From assembly GCF_013085465.1 (NCBI RefSeq), contig NZ_CP049838.1, positions 3,472,001-3,536,000 on the forward strand: a DNA stretch of 64,000 bases, in the 5' to 3' direction. This stretch comes from Streptomyces asoensis. GTDB taxonomy: Bacteria > Actinomycetota > Actinomycetes > Streptomycetales > Streptomycetaceae. Shown here in pieces: positions 36,989 through 47,982 of this stretch; the stretch's first letter is position 1; each line of letters opens with the position of its first letter. Position numbers and translations under genes: made by a program. The notes beneath the pieces were generated by a model, which saw nothing but the letters and a program-made list of their open reading frames with translations, ran no database searches and had not been told where the DNA came from.

Positions 36989-37255
36989 ATGCGTATTCAG
37001 GTGAGTCGCACGGGCGGATTCGCGGGCATCGAGCGCCGTGCCGAGGTGGACACCTCGGGACGGCCCGACGCCCACGAGTGGCACGCCCTGGCCGAGCGGG
37101 CGGTCGCCGCCGGCCGGGGCGTGCCTTCGGTCGGCGTACCGGACGGCTTCAGCTACGAGATCACCGTGGACGGCAGGACGGTGTACGCGGCCGATCCCCG
37201 GCTCACGGAGGAGCAGCGCAAGCTGATCTCACGGGTGCTGAAGGAGGGGGCCTGA
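36989..37255 (+). CDS. Emfourin-like inhibitor of the M4 protease
   Basis: 88 residues from ATG 36989. The sequence starts MRIQVSRTGGFAGIERRAEV and ends with FSYEITVDGRTVYAADP and LTEEQRKLISRVLKEGA, the layout of emfourins, small cytosolic proteins encoded next to protealysin-like proteases. Emfourin is a slow, tight inhibitor of the partner protease. The 21-base gap indicates a shared transcript. Together the pair forms a protease-inhibitor module. Confidence 0.85.
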   Translation: MRIQVSRTGGFAGIERRAEVDTSGRPDAHEWHALAERAVAAGRGVPSVGVPDGFSYEITVDGRTVYAADPRLTEEQRKLISRVLKEGA

Positions 37256-37257
37256 GG

Positions 37258-37319
37258 GGGCTCGCGGGAGGCTTGCGAGGGGCTTTCGGGAGGCTTGCGG
37301 GGTGCTTGTGGGAGGGGCA
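37258..37319 (+). repeat. Degenerate about 21-bp direct repeats
   Basis: GGCTCGCGGGAGGCTTGCGAG is followed by GGGCTTTCGGGAGGCTTGCGG and a shorter GGTGCTTGTGGGAGGGGC. The shared core is CGGGAGGCTTGCG. It lies between the inhibitor and beta-glucosidase genes, and no function is visible. Confidence 0.7.
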
Positions 37320-37343
37320 TAACTGGCAGTTCACGCCGGGACG

Positions 37344-37375
37344 TTGACTTCCTTACCCAGCGGTAAGGATGATCC
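37344..37375 (+). promoter_or_regulatory. Promoter with perfect 8-bp dyad at the beta-glucosidase start
   Basis: TCCTTACC (37350-37357), spacer CAGC, GGTAAGGA (37362-37369) form a perfect inverted repeat. TTGACT (37344-37349) abuts it as a -35 element. A dyad lying between -35 and -10 with unusually long spacing is the layout of MerR-type promoters, but the -10 is weak (TGATCC at 37370-37375, or AAGGAT at 37365-37370), so a simple repressor site is equally possible. The start ATG at 37381 lies only 11 bases after the dyad. Confidence 0.65.
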
Positions 37376-37380
37376 CGCCC

Positions 37381-38703
37381 ATGGCGAACGATCCGCGCGA
37401 CGCGGCGAACCCGATGCCCCGGTTTCCGGCAGACTTCCTGTGGGGCGTGTCCACCTCCGCGCATCAGATCGAGGGCGCGGCGGAGATCCGCGAACCTTCG
37501 GTCTGGGACACCTTCACCGCCGCGCCGGGACGGGTGAAGGACGGCTCCACGGCGGCGGTGGCCTGCGACCACTACCACCGCTACCCCGAGGACGTGGCGC
37601 TCCTGTCGGGCCTGGGCGTGGACGCCTACCGCTTCTCGATCTCGTGGCCGAGGGTGAACTCGCCCGGCGGTCTCGACTTCTACGACCGGCTCGTCGACGA
37701 GCTGTGCGCGGCCGGGGTCCGCCCGGTCCCCACCCTCTTCCACTGGGACCTGCCGGCGCGGCTCGACTGGCTGGAGCGGGACACGGCGGCCCGTTTCGCC
37801 GAGTACGTGTCGCTGGTGGCCGGGCGCCTCGGTGACCGCGTGCAGAAGTGGATCACCGTCAACGAGCCCGCCGAGCACACCCTGTTGGGGCACGCCCTCG
37901 GCACCCACGCGCCCGGCAAACAGCTGCTGTTCGACGCGCTCCCGGCCGCCCACCACCAGCTGCTGGGGCACGGCCTCGCCGTCCAGGCGCTGCGCGCGGC
38001 CGGCGCCACGGACATCGGCATCGCCAACTCGCACGGCCCGACCTGGCCGGCCTCCCGGGAACCCGCCGACGTGGAGGCGGCCGCCTTCTACGACCTCCTG
38101 CTGAACCGGCTGTTCGCGGAGCCCGTGCTGCTGGGCGAATACCCGGAAGGACTCGGCGAGTTGATGCCTGGGGACGTCCAGGCCGACCTCAAGGTGATCT
38201 CGGAGCCGCTCGACTGGTACGGGATCAACTACTACGCCCCGACGAAGGTGGGCGCCCCGCAGGGCACGGAGATCGAGTTCGGCGGCATCCGGATGCCGGC
38301 CGAACTGCCCTTCTCCGTCCAGCAGATAGAAGACGTCCCGGTGACGGACTTCGGCTGGCCGGTCGTCCCGGAGGGCCTGACGGAACTCCTGACCACCTTC
38401 CGCGACCGTTACGGCGACCGGCTCCCCCCGATCGTCATCACGGAGAACGGATGCAGCTACGAGGGCGTGGACGACCAGGAGCGCATCACCTACCTGGACG
38501 GTCATCTCCGCGCCCTGCACCGGGCCGTGGAGGCGGGCGTCGACGTGCGCGGCTACTTCGTGTGGTCGCTGCTGGACAACTTCGAGTGGGCGGAGGGGTA
38601 CGAGCGCCGCTTCGGCCTGGTCCACGTGGACTTCGAGACCCAGGCCCGGACCCCGAAGGCGTCGTACGCCTGGCTGCGGGACGTCCTGCGGGCGCAGAGA
38701 TGA
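37381..38703 (+). CDS. GH1-family beta-glucosidase
   Basis: 440 residues from ATG 37381; ATG 37369 is inside the operator dyad and has no ribosome site. Start signature FPADFLWGVSTSAHQIEGA, acid/base Glu162 in TVNEP, nucleophile Glu355 in VITENG, and the C-terminal GYFVWSLLDNFEWAEGYERR. No signal peptide, so the enzyme acts on imported oligosaccharides (for example cellobiose) in the cytosol. Its stop overlaps the transporter start as ATGA, so hydrolase and permease form one operon. Confidence 0.95.
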   Translation: MANDPRDAANPMPRFPADFLWGVSTSAHQIEGAAEIREPSVWDTFTAAPGRVKDGSTAAVACDHYHRYPEDVALLSGLGVDAYRFSISWPRVNSPGGLDFYDRLVDELCAAGVRPVPTLFHWDLPARLDWLERDTAARFAEYVSLVAGRLGDRVQKWITVNEPAEHTLLGHALGTHAPGKQLLFDALPAAHHQLLGHGLAVQALRAAGATDIGIANSHGPTWPASREPADVEAAAFYDLLLNRLFAEPVLLGEYPEGLGELMPGDVQADLKVISEPLDWYGINYYAPTKVGAPQGTEIEFGGIRMPAELPFSVQQIEDVPVTDFGWPVVPEGLTELLTTFRDRYGDRLPPIVITENGCSYEGVDDQERITYLDGHLRALHRAVEAGVDVRGYFVWSLLDNFEWAEGYERRFGLVHVDFETQARTPKASYAWLRDVLRAQR

Positions 38704-39959
38704 CGACGGCGGACAGGGCCCCGGCGGCCGCCCTGGCCGAGCCCGTCGAGCGGGTGGGCCGGGGCTGGGCATCGGCCCTGTCCCTCGCCAACGGAGCGAT
38801 CTGGGTGGGCTGGTACGGCCCTCTCCAGATCCTGCTGGCCTCCCAGGCCGAGGACTTCGCACCCGGCTCGGGCATGTCGAAGGAGACGATGCTGGCCTGG
38901 GTCACGGGCGTGGGTGCGGTGGCGTCCCTGGCCGCGAACCCCCTCTTCGGCGCGCTGTCGGACCGTACGACATCGCGCCGGGGCCGCCGTACGCCGTGGA
39001 TCGTGGCGGGGACCGCGGGCGGCGCCCTCTCGCTGCTGCTGCTCGCGGGAGCGGACGGCGTCTGGACCATGGCGGCCGGTTGGTGCCTGGTCCAGCTGAC
39101 GCTGAACGCGGCCTTCGCGGCGGTCACGGCCGCCGTCCCCGACCGGGTCCCCCGCCTCCAACGGGGCTCGGTGGGCGGCTGGTTGGGCGCCGCGCAGATC
39201 CTGGGCGTGGTCGGCGGCACGGGGCTCGCGACGATCGCCGGGGGCGTCGGAGCGGGGTACGTGGCGTGCGCGGTGTTCACGACGCTGGGCGTGCTGCCGT
39301 ACGTGCTCCGGTACGAGGATCTGCGGCTGGCGGTGGAGGACCGGCCGACGTGGTCCTGGCGGGGCTTCGCGGCCGGGTTCTGGCTGAGCCCGCGCACCTA
39401 CCCCGACCTCGGCTGGGCGTGGCTGACCCGCTTCCTGATGAACCTGAGCAACGCGCTGGTGCTGCTGTACCTCCTGTACTACCTGCGCGACCGCCTGCAC
39501 CACTCCGACCCCGAGCAGGGCGTGCTGATCCTGACGGCGGTGAACGGGCTGACGCTGCTCGCCACGGTGGTCGTCGGGGGCGTCTGGTCGGACCGTACCG
39601 GCAGACGCAAGCCGTTCGTGATCTGGTCGGGCGTGCTGATGGCGGTGGCGACGGCGGGACTGGCCGTCTGGCAGACCTGGCCCGGCGCGATCGTCGCGGC
39701 GGCGGTGCTGGGCATCGGCTTCGGCGTGTTCACGTCGGTCGACTTCGCGCTGATGACGGATGTGCTGCCGAAGGCCGGGGACCGGGGCAAGGACCTGGGC
39801 GTCATCAACGTGGCCAACGCCCTGCCCCAGGTCGCGGCCCCCGCCCTCGCCGCGCCGATCGTCACCTACCTGGGCGGCTACCGGATGCTGTACCTGGTGG
39901 CGGCGGTGGTCGGGCTGGCGGGGGCGGTGCTGGTGGGCCGGATCAGGGGGGTGGACTGA
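38700..39959 (+). CDS. MFS transporter, probable sugar permease of the beta-glucosidase operon
   Basis: 419 residues from ATG 38700, overlapping the GH1 stop. About 12 TM segments. The loop NPLFGALSDRTTSRRGRRTP and its counterpart GGVWSDRTGRRKPFV are MFS motif A in both halves. The first helix WASALSLANGAIWVGWYGPL is like sugar-transporter MFS proteins of actinomycetes. Translational coupling suggests it imports the substrate of the glucosidase. It ends four bases before the convergent SDR gene. Confidence 0.87.
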   Translation: MTTADRAPAAALAEPVERVGRGWASALSLANGAIWVGWYGPLQILLASQAEDFAPGSGMSKETMLAWVTGVGAVASLAANPLFGALSDRTTSRRGRRTPWIVAGTAGGALSLLLLAGADGVWTMAAGWCLVQLTLNAAFAAVTAAVPDRVPRLQRGSVGGWLGAAQILGVVGGTGLATIAGGVGAGYVACAVFTTLGVLPYVLRYEDLRLAVEDRPTWSWRGFAAGFWLSPRTYPDLGWAWLTRFLMNLSNALVLLYLLYYLRDRLHHSDPEQGVLILTAVNGLTLLATVVVGGVWSDRTGRRKPFVIWSGVLMAVATAGLAVWQTWPGAIVAAAVLGIGFGVFTSVDFALMTDVLPKAGDRGKDLGVINVANALPQVAAPALAAPIVTYLGGYRMLYLVAAVVGLAGAVLVGRIRGVD

Positions 39960-39962
39960 CCG

Positions 39963-40820
39963 TCACAGGGCTCCGGCGTCCCGCGCCGCGTAGACGCTGG
40001 GGTACAGCGGGCGGAAGCCGAGTTCGCGGCGGATGCGTTCGGTGGAGGTCAGCTGGAAGAACGGGTCGGGGTCGGCGCGCTCGTAGAGCTCGGCGGGCAC
40101 GTCGACCCCGTTGAGCTGGTGCAGTTCGACCGCCGTGACGGGCGCGTCGTCGGCGATGTTGTAGGCCCGCCCGGCGGCTCCCGGCGCGTGCAGGAGCCGC
40201 AGCAGTCCCTGGGCGACGTCCACGTGATGGACCATGTGCAGCCGCTGGGCCGCCGCCCAGTTGCCGGCCCACATCAGGGACTGGGCGAGGTGCGGATCGC
40301 CCTCGCCGTAGACGAAGGCGAGGCGGCCGACGCGCACGTCCAGGCCGTCCAGCGCGAACAGCTCCCGCTCGGCCACCCCCTTCGCCTCGGGGTAGGCGCC
40401 CCACATCGCGCCCCCGCCGGGCCGGACCTCGTCGTCCTCGACCAGCGGGCGGCCCCGCCCGAGGCCGTACACCAGTCCCGTGCTGACCTGCACGAAGCGC
40501 CGCACACCCGAGACCAGCGCGGCGCGGCCCAGTTCCACCGCCGCATCCCGGTTGACGGCCCACGCCTCCTCGTCCGGCACCCCGCGGAAGGACGCCGCGA
40601 CATTCACGACCGCGTCCACCCCGGCCACCGCCTTGCCGAGCACCTCCGCGTCCCGCAGATCCCCGAGCACGACCTCGGCGCCCAGCTCCGCGAAGCGCTC
40701 CCCCCGTGCCGCGTCCCGCACCAGGACCCGCACCTTCTCCCCCGCCGCGGCCTGCGCCAGCAGCCTCGGCACAAAGCGCCGGCCGACCTGTCCCGTCGTA
40801 CCCGTCACCAGTGTCAACAT
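39963..40820 (-). CDS. NAD(P)-dependent epimerase/dehydratase (extended SDR family)
   Basis: 285 residues. Rossmann motif VTGTTGQVGRRFV at the N-terminus, D-x-x-D strand LGDLRDAE, VQVSTGLVYGLG, and the YxxxK pair in AYPEAKGVAE, all as in extended SDRs acting on nucleotide sugars or terpenoid-type substrates. No membrane span. It is divergent from an XRE-MmyB regulator, an arrangement that often marks an oxidoreductase induced by its substrate. Substrate unknown. Confidence 0.88.
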   Translation of the reverse strand: MLTLVTGTTGQVGRRFVPRLLAQAAAGEKVRVLVRDAARGERFAELGAEVVLGDLRDAEVLGKAVAGVDAVVNVAASFRGVPDEEAWAVNRDAAVELGRAALVSGVRRFVQVSTGLVYGLGRGRPLVEDDEVRPGGGAMWGAYPEAKGVAERELFALDGLDVRVGRLAFVYGEGDPHLAQSLMWAGNWAAAQRLHMVHHVDVAQGLLRLLHAPGAAGRAYNIADDAPVTAVELHQLNGVDVPAELYERADPDPFFQLTSTERIRRELGFRPLYPSVYAARDAGAL

Positions 40821-40892
40821 CGTCAGTCACTCCTCTTGGTCGGTGCCACCAGCCTCGGACGGGGCCGGGACGACCGGGAGAGACCCGTCGAT

Positions 40893-40912
40893 CAGGGGAC
40901 CAGCAGTCCCTG
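40893..40912. promoter_or_regulatory. Inverted-repeat operator candidate in the SDR/XRE divergent promoter
   Basis: CAGGGGAC is followed by five bases and then GTCCCTG, the imperfect inverse. GGATAAGA follows at 40912-40919, the same octamer as upstream of the first XRE-MmyB gene. The 125-bp gap is shared by both genes. Confidence 0.5.
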
Positions 40913-40945
40913 GATAAGACCGGCGGCCTGCCGCAGCCTGGAGGG

Positions 40946-41794
40946 GTGAACCGAACCGAACTCGCCGACTTCCTGCGCCGCGGCCGGGCCCGTCTGAACC
41001 CGTCGGACGTGGGTCTGACGTCGGGGGCCCGCCGCCGTACGCCCGGACTGCGCCGCGAGGAGGTGGCCCAGCTGGCGGGCATGTCGGTCGACTACTACAC
41101 GCGCCTGGAACAGTGCCGCGGCCCGCGCCCGTCCCGCCAGATGCTGACGGCGCTGGCCCGCGCCCTGCGCCTCACCGCCGACGAGCGCGACCACCTGTTC
41201 CACCTGACCGGCGAGGAGCCCCCGCGCCGTGAGACGGCGTCGGCGCACGTCCCGCCCGGCCTGATGCTGATCCTGGACCGCCTGCACGACACACCGGCGC
41301 AGGTGGTGACCGACTGCGGCGAGGTCCTGGCCCAGAACGCGATGGGCAGGGCGCTGACCCGCGATGTGATGTCACGCCCCCGGCGCGAGCGCAACCTGCT
41401 CCGTCTCTACTTCCTGGATCCGCAGGCCCGTTGCCTGTTCCCGGAGGAGGACCGGCCGGACCACGCCCGCGCCCAGGTGGCCAACCTGCGCGCGGTGACC
41501 GCCGCCCGCCCCGACGACCCCGAACCGGCCGCGCTGGTCGCCGAACTCCGGGCATCGAGCGAGGAGTTCGCCCGCCTCTGGGACGAACACGAGGTGTCCC
41601 TGCGCCACAAGGCGACGAAACGCTTCCTGCACCCGCTGGTCGGCCTGCTGGAACTGGACTGCGAGGTCCTCCTCAGCCACGAGCACCACCAACTCCTGGT
41701 CATCCACACGGCCCGCCCGGGCACGGAGGCCTACGAACGGCTCCGGTTGCTCCGGGTGGTGGGGTTGCAGGACATGTCCCCGCAGGCCGTCTGA
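40946..41794 (+). CDS. XRE-family transcriptional regulator with MmyB-like ligand-binding domain
   Basis: 282 residues from GTG 40946. The HTH has GARRRTPGLRREEVAQLAGM and VDYYTRLEQCRGP, and the ligand domain (about 100-270) has WDEHEVSLRHKATKRFLHPL. It is paralogous to the regulator at 501-1508 but lacks that protein's long tail. GGAGG is only one base from the GTG, so initiation from a nearly leaderless mRNA is possible. It probably controls the divergent SDR gene. Confidence 0.88.
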   Translation: MNRTELADFLRRGRARLNPSDVGLTSGARRRTPGLRREEVAQLAGMSVDYYTRLEQCRGPRPSRQMLTALARALRLTADERDHLFHLTGEEPPRRETASAHVPPGLMLILDRLHDTPAQVVTDCGEVLAQNAMGRALTRDVMSRPRRERNLLRLYFLDPQARCLFPEEDRPDHARAQVANLRAVTAARPDDPEPAALVAELRASSEEFARLWDEHEVSLRHKATKRFLHPLVGLLELDCEVLLSHEHHQLLVIHTARPGTEAYERLRLLRVVGLQDMSPQAV

Positions 41795-41809
41795 ACGCCC
41801 CTGACGGCC

Positions 41810-44583
<2,774 letters not shown>

Positions 44584-44585
44584 CG

Positions 44586-45587
44586 TCAGCCTCCGGCGGG
44601 TTGGCCGACTTTCGACTGCGGGTCTGTGGGGGCTTGTCGCGCAGTTCCCCGCGCTCCCAGGGGGTTGCGCCGGAGCCTGATCACCAGCCATACCCCTGCT
44701 GCGATCGCTGCCACCACGACCCCCACCACCAGCCACGGCACCGCCACGAAGGACGCTTTCGCCGACTCCTCGGTGCCCTTGGCGGTCGCCGTCAGTTCGA
44801 CGTCGGTCCAGTCGAGCTGGGGGGCGTCGCGCCAGCGTTCGGTGAGGCGGACGCGTTGGCCCGGGAGGAGCTGGGAGGGGAGCTTCTTCAGATCCCGGGT
44901 CAGGAGGGTACGGCCGAACAGGCCGCTCGCCTTCAGCTCCACCTTCGGCGCGAGGGTGACGTTGCCGGTGTTGTGCAGGGTGTAGGAGATCGTCGCCGTG
45001 CTGTCGCCGAGGCCGGGGATCAGCGGCTGGTCGTGGCTGATCCTGACGTTCTCGACGGCGAGCGCGGGCAGCGTGGGCCCGCCGACCTGGAGGTAGACGC
45101 GGGCGCCGACGGCCCGCTGGACGCCCAGCGCGACCCCGCCGTCGCCCTGCTCGACCCGTTCGTCGAGGGCGACGATCGCCCCCGGATGGTCGCCGGGCTC
45201 GGCGCCCTCGGGCACCCGGACCGTGAACGGCACGGTGACCGTCGCGCGGCCGGGCACGGTGACCCGGTCCTTCGGCAGCTCGGCCCACGCGCCGACGCCG
45301 CGCATCTTCTCGCCGAGCGACTTCACGGCGAACCCGCCGTCGCGCGCGGTGTTGTAGGCGTCGGCCGCGTACAGCCGGAAGGTGAGGGGCTCGTCCGTCT
45401 TGTTGGCGACGACGACCTTGTCCTCGATCGTCCGGCCGGGATCGGCGGAGACATAGAAGTAGGGCCGCGCGGCGACGGCCGAGGAGACGGGGTAGACCGA
45501 CCAGCTGCCGTTGTCGGCGGCGCGGGCGGGGGTCGCGAGCGTCAGGAACAACAGCAGCGGCAGGAGGAGGACGTACGGCTTGCGCAT
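44586..45587 (-). CDS. DUF916/WxLIP-type surface protein with C-terminal membrane anchor
   Basis: 333 residues. Signal peptide about 1-23 (LLLFLTLATPARA), then an Ig-like domain with IEDKVVVANKTDEPLTFRLY, typical of DUF916, the peptidoglycan-binding domain of WxL-interacting proteins. One TM helix (about 285-308, VPWLVVGVVVAAIAAGVWLV) and a short basic cytosolic tail follow. The final about 20 residues are encoded by a widespread Streptomyces repeat. It is the next gene after a WxL-like protein, so the two may act as a wall-associated pair. Confidence 0.8.
   Translation of the reverse strand: MRKPYVLLLPLLLFLTLATPARAADNGSWSVYPVSSAVAARPYFYVSADPGRTIEDKVVVANKTDEPLTFRLYAADAYNTARDGGFAVKSLGEKMRGVGAWAELPKDRVTVPGRATVTVPFTVRVPEGAEPGDHPGAIVALDERVEQGDGGVALGVQRAVGARVYLQVGGPTLPALAVENVRISHDQPLIPGLGDSTATISYTLHNTGNVTLAPKVELKASGLFGRTLLTRDLKKLPSQLLPGQRVRLTERWRDAPQLDWTDVELTATAKGTEESAKASFVAVPWLVVGVVVAAIAAGVWLVIRLRRNPLGARGTARQAPTDPQSKVGQPAGG
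44625..44662. repeat. Streptomyces interspersed element overlapping the end of the DUF916 gene
   Basis: GGGGGCTTGTCGCGCAGTTC followed by CCCGCGCTCCCAGGGG is a string I recognise as extremely common in Streptomyces intergenic regions. Here it lies inside the last codons of the DUF916 gene, so part of the protein tail is derived from it. Recognised from memory only. Confidence 0.6.
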
Positions 45588-45732
45588 GGGTGCGGACCCC
45601 CCAGCGAACGGGCCCCGGCTGGCGGGCCCCGACGAACGGGCTTCGACGAAACGGGCTTCGACGGCTGGGTGGACGGGCGGGTGCGGACCTGTGGGGCGGG
45701 CGCCCGGCCACCGGTGGACGTGATGCGTACGC

Positions 45733-47073
45733 TCAGGTGAGCGTGAGGGTCAGGACGCCGGCGTAGCTGCCCGGAGGCGTGAACGACGGTACGTCGAGGG
45801 AGAGTTGGGCGTCGGCGGTGAACTCGCCGCCGGTGGCCGTACCGTCGGGCGTGGACGCCAGGGTCGCCCCTGAGGCGCCGACCGTGCCCGCCGAACCGGC
45901 CTGACAGATGCTCGGGCTGCCCGCCTTGGTGGTGCACGCGGGTGTCCAGCTCAGCTTGCCGGCGTCGATCTTGGCGCCGGGGCCGCTGAAGTCGGTGACC
46001 TTGGCGGTCAGGGACCAGCCCGCGGGTCCGCCGCGGAAGTCCTTGACCGTCACCGTCCGGAGCGCGCCGGTCGAGGCCCCGCCCTGGCCGAAGTCGACCG
46101 CGGACAGCTGGACGGCGTCCCCGGCCTGGGACATCGACAGCGTGCCCGCCCGGACCGTGGTGGTCACCTTCTGGCTGCCCTCCGGTACGGGCTGGTCGTC
46201 GATGACGACGTACGCGACCGGCCCGGCACCGAGGTCCGAGCTCCACGCGCCGCCCTCGTACGCCACGACACCGGTCGTGGTGAGATCGCTGACGACGAGC
46301 GAGCCGGAGATGCCGCCCTGCGCGTCCGCGGTCACGGTCGCCGTGTCCGCGGTCTGGGCGGACGCGGAACGCCCGGCCAGCGTGACGGTCGCGCCCGCGG
46401 TGAAGCCGCTGCCGGTGACGGCGACGGCCGCGCCCGGACTCCCGGAGGCCGAACCCAGCGAGATCGCACGGGTGTTGGCCGGCGGGTTGTCGGCGGCGGT
46501 GACGGTCTCCGACACCGGGGCGGGCGGGTTGGTCACCGTGCAGGGGGTGTCCAGCTCCAGGATGTAGCTGGTGTGGATGTTGTAGTCACCGGGCGAAAGC
46601 GTGATCTCGCCGGGGGCGGTGACCGTGAACGTGCCGGTCATGGAGAACGACGGGAAGACGCCCTTGCCGGGCACCGGGTCGTTCTTCCTCGGCCCCGTGA
46701 CCGTGACGGTGCCGGTCATCGCCCCACCGAGGACGACCTTGCCGGTCGGCGTCATGATGTCGGCGGGCAGGGCCAGGTCGGTGGGGTTGCTCGCGGCGGG
46801 CGCGACCACCGTGTAGGTGACGGTGACGACGTCGCCGACCTTGGGATTCGTGGGGTCCGCCGTGATCTTCGCGGTGGTGGTGCCGTCGATCGGCGGGAGG
46901 CCCGCGATCGCCGGCGGGATGCAGTGCGTGGCGAAGTCGACGTTGGACGCGGCGACGGCCGGGGCCGCCAGCGCCCCGCCGACGGTGACCGCGAGCGCGG
47001 TCGCCCCGAGCAGCGACGCCCAGCGCCGTCTTCGGGAACCTCGGGTGCTTCCGGAACTTCGGGGTGAACCCAT
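45733..47073 (-). CDS. Secreted WxL-domain-like protein
   Basis: 446 residues from ATG 47073 with GGAGGAGG upstream. Signal peptide about 1-41 ends APAVAAS. Beta-rich Ig-like modules follow: a first one with paired Cys (about 50-190), one with SASGSPGAAVAVTGSGFTAG (about 210-290), and a C-terminal WxL-like domain where GWSLTAKVTDF holds a WxL motif and PGSYAGVLTLTLT closes the domain, its second Trp being replaced. No membrane anchor: it is probably held at the wall by the DUF916 protein downstream. A weak hairpin (45610-45629) may end the gene. Confidence 0.75.
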   Translation of the reverse strand: MGSPRSSGSTRGSRRRRWASLLGATALAVTVGGALAAPAVAASNVDFATHCIPPAIAGLPPIDGTTTAKITADPTNPKVGDVVTVTYTVVAPAASNPTDLALPADIMTPTGKVVLGGAMTGTVTVTGPRKNDPVPGKGVFPSFSMTGTFTVTAPGEITLSPGDYNIHTSYILELDTPCTVTNPPAPVSETVTAADNPPANTRAISLGSASGSPGAAVAVTGSGFTAGATVTLAGRSASAQTADTATVTADAQGGISGSLVVSDLTTTGVVAYEGGAWSSDLGAGPVAYVVIDDQPVPEGSQKVTTTVRAGTLSMSQAGDAVQLSAVDFGQGGASTGALRTVTVKDFRGGPAGWSLTAKVTDFSGPGAKIDAGKLSWTPACTTKAGSPSICQAGSAGTVGASGATLASTPDGTATGGEFTADAQLSLDVPSFTPPGSYAGVLTLTLT

Positions 47074-47161
47074 GTTGCCCCCTCCTCCAGGGTGCGGGCG
47101 CAGCGGCTCTTCTGCGCCGACAGGGGGCATTGAGGTGCGGATCGCGTGAGAAGTCAATGGA

Positions 47162-47226
47162 CATCACGTGATGAACTGATGGGCCGTCAGCTTCCTGACG
47201 CAGCAGGAGAACTGACGGCCTGTCGG
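47162..47226. promoter_or_regulatory. Palindrome cluster upstream of the WxL-like gene
   Basis: CATCACGTGATG (47162-47173) is a perfect 12-bp palindrome. CTGATGGGCCGTCAG (47176-47190) and CTGACGGCCTGTCGG (47212-47226) are two copies of a CTGAYGGnCYGTCRG motif, 36 bases apart. A third copy (CTGACGGTCCGTCGG) lies at 47849-47863 upstream of the next secreted-protein gene. The arrangement suggests a common activator or repressor for both genes. Confidence 0.55.
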
Positions 47227-47244
47227 CTCGGTTTCCAACCGCTA

Positions 47245-47721
47245 TCAGCTGAACACGAACGGGCCCGGCGCCTGCGCCGCGTTCGCCGTACAGGTGACGG
47301 TGATCCCGAAGACGACCATCTTCAGGGAGCCGCCGTAGAAGTTCAGGCTGTCACCGGAGGCCACGGTCCCGTTGAGCGGACCGACCGTGATCGGGTCGCC
47401 GGTGGCCATGGCGGGGTTCACGGCGCCGGAGAAGACCCTGGCGGCACCGGTCGAGTTCGCCATCGTGAGCGTGGAACTGATGCTGTTCGCGCCGATCGGG
47501 ATCGGCGCGGTGATGGCGGTGGACGACAGTTTGAGGGTGGCGGCCGTGCCCGTCTGGGTGGCCGTGAGGGTGGCTGCGCCGCCTCCGAAGAGACCGCAGT
47601 TGGCGGTGACGGTCGCCGTCAGCGGGGTGACGGCGACAGCCGAGGGCGCGAGGGCCAGTCCGGTGACCGCGAGGGCCCCGACCAGCATTGCCGCACCTGA
47701 TCCGATTCGCTTGCCTCTCAT
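47245..47721 (-). CDS. Small secreted protein of unknown function
   Basis: 158 residues. Signal peptide about 1-30 (VTGLALAPSAVAV). The mature part is beta-rich and Thr/Ala-rich, starting LTATVTANCGLFGGGAATLT and ending FGITVTCTANAAQ, so a single disulfide between the two cysteines is likely. No anchor. It precedes the WxL-like gene on the same strand and shares its promoter motif, suggesting common regulation and a wall or extracellular role. No named family recognised. Confidence 0.75.
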   Translation of the reverse strand: MRGKRIGSGAAMLVGALAVTGLALAPSAVAVTPLTATVTANCGLFGGGAATLTATQTGTAATLKLSSTAITAPIPIGANSISSTLTMANSTGAARVFSGAVNPAMATGDPITVGPLNGTVASGDSLNFYGGSLKMVVFGITVTCTANAAQAPGPFVFS

Positions 47722-47848
47722 GGGATCCGCTCCCTTCCCGAGTACGGGAATCCATGTGGGGGGTGGATGGACGGGAGATGCCGACGGGCCACCGCCCGGG
47801 AGGGATGGGTGCGGACACCCTGCCCGGGTGAAGATCTGACGTCCAGAT

Positions 47849-47863
47849 CTGACGGTCCGTCGG
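47849..47863. promoter_or_regulatory. Third CTGAYGGnCYGTCRG motif and AGATCTGACG direct repeat
   Basis: CTGACGGTCCGTCGG occurs about 130 bases before the start of the 158-aa secreted protein gene. AGATCTGACG is also present twice (47832-47841 and 47845-47854). The rest of the 261-bp gap between 47722 and 47982 shows no gene. Confidence 0.5.
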
Positions 47864-47982
47864 AACTTGCGGTTCCATTGATGCGCGGGCGATACGAGAA
47901 CGGCAAGGTTGAATTCCGGCCTACCTCGGGCCGCCGACCTGCCGACCCCCCGTGGACCGCTTCGGGCTGCTTCCGACTGCCC

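Noticed and set aside
37258..37319. Direct repeats considered as a CRISPR array
   Set aside because: Units are degenerate, adjacent and without unique spacers; no cas genes in the window. The same applies to the array at 17341.
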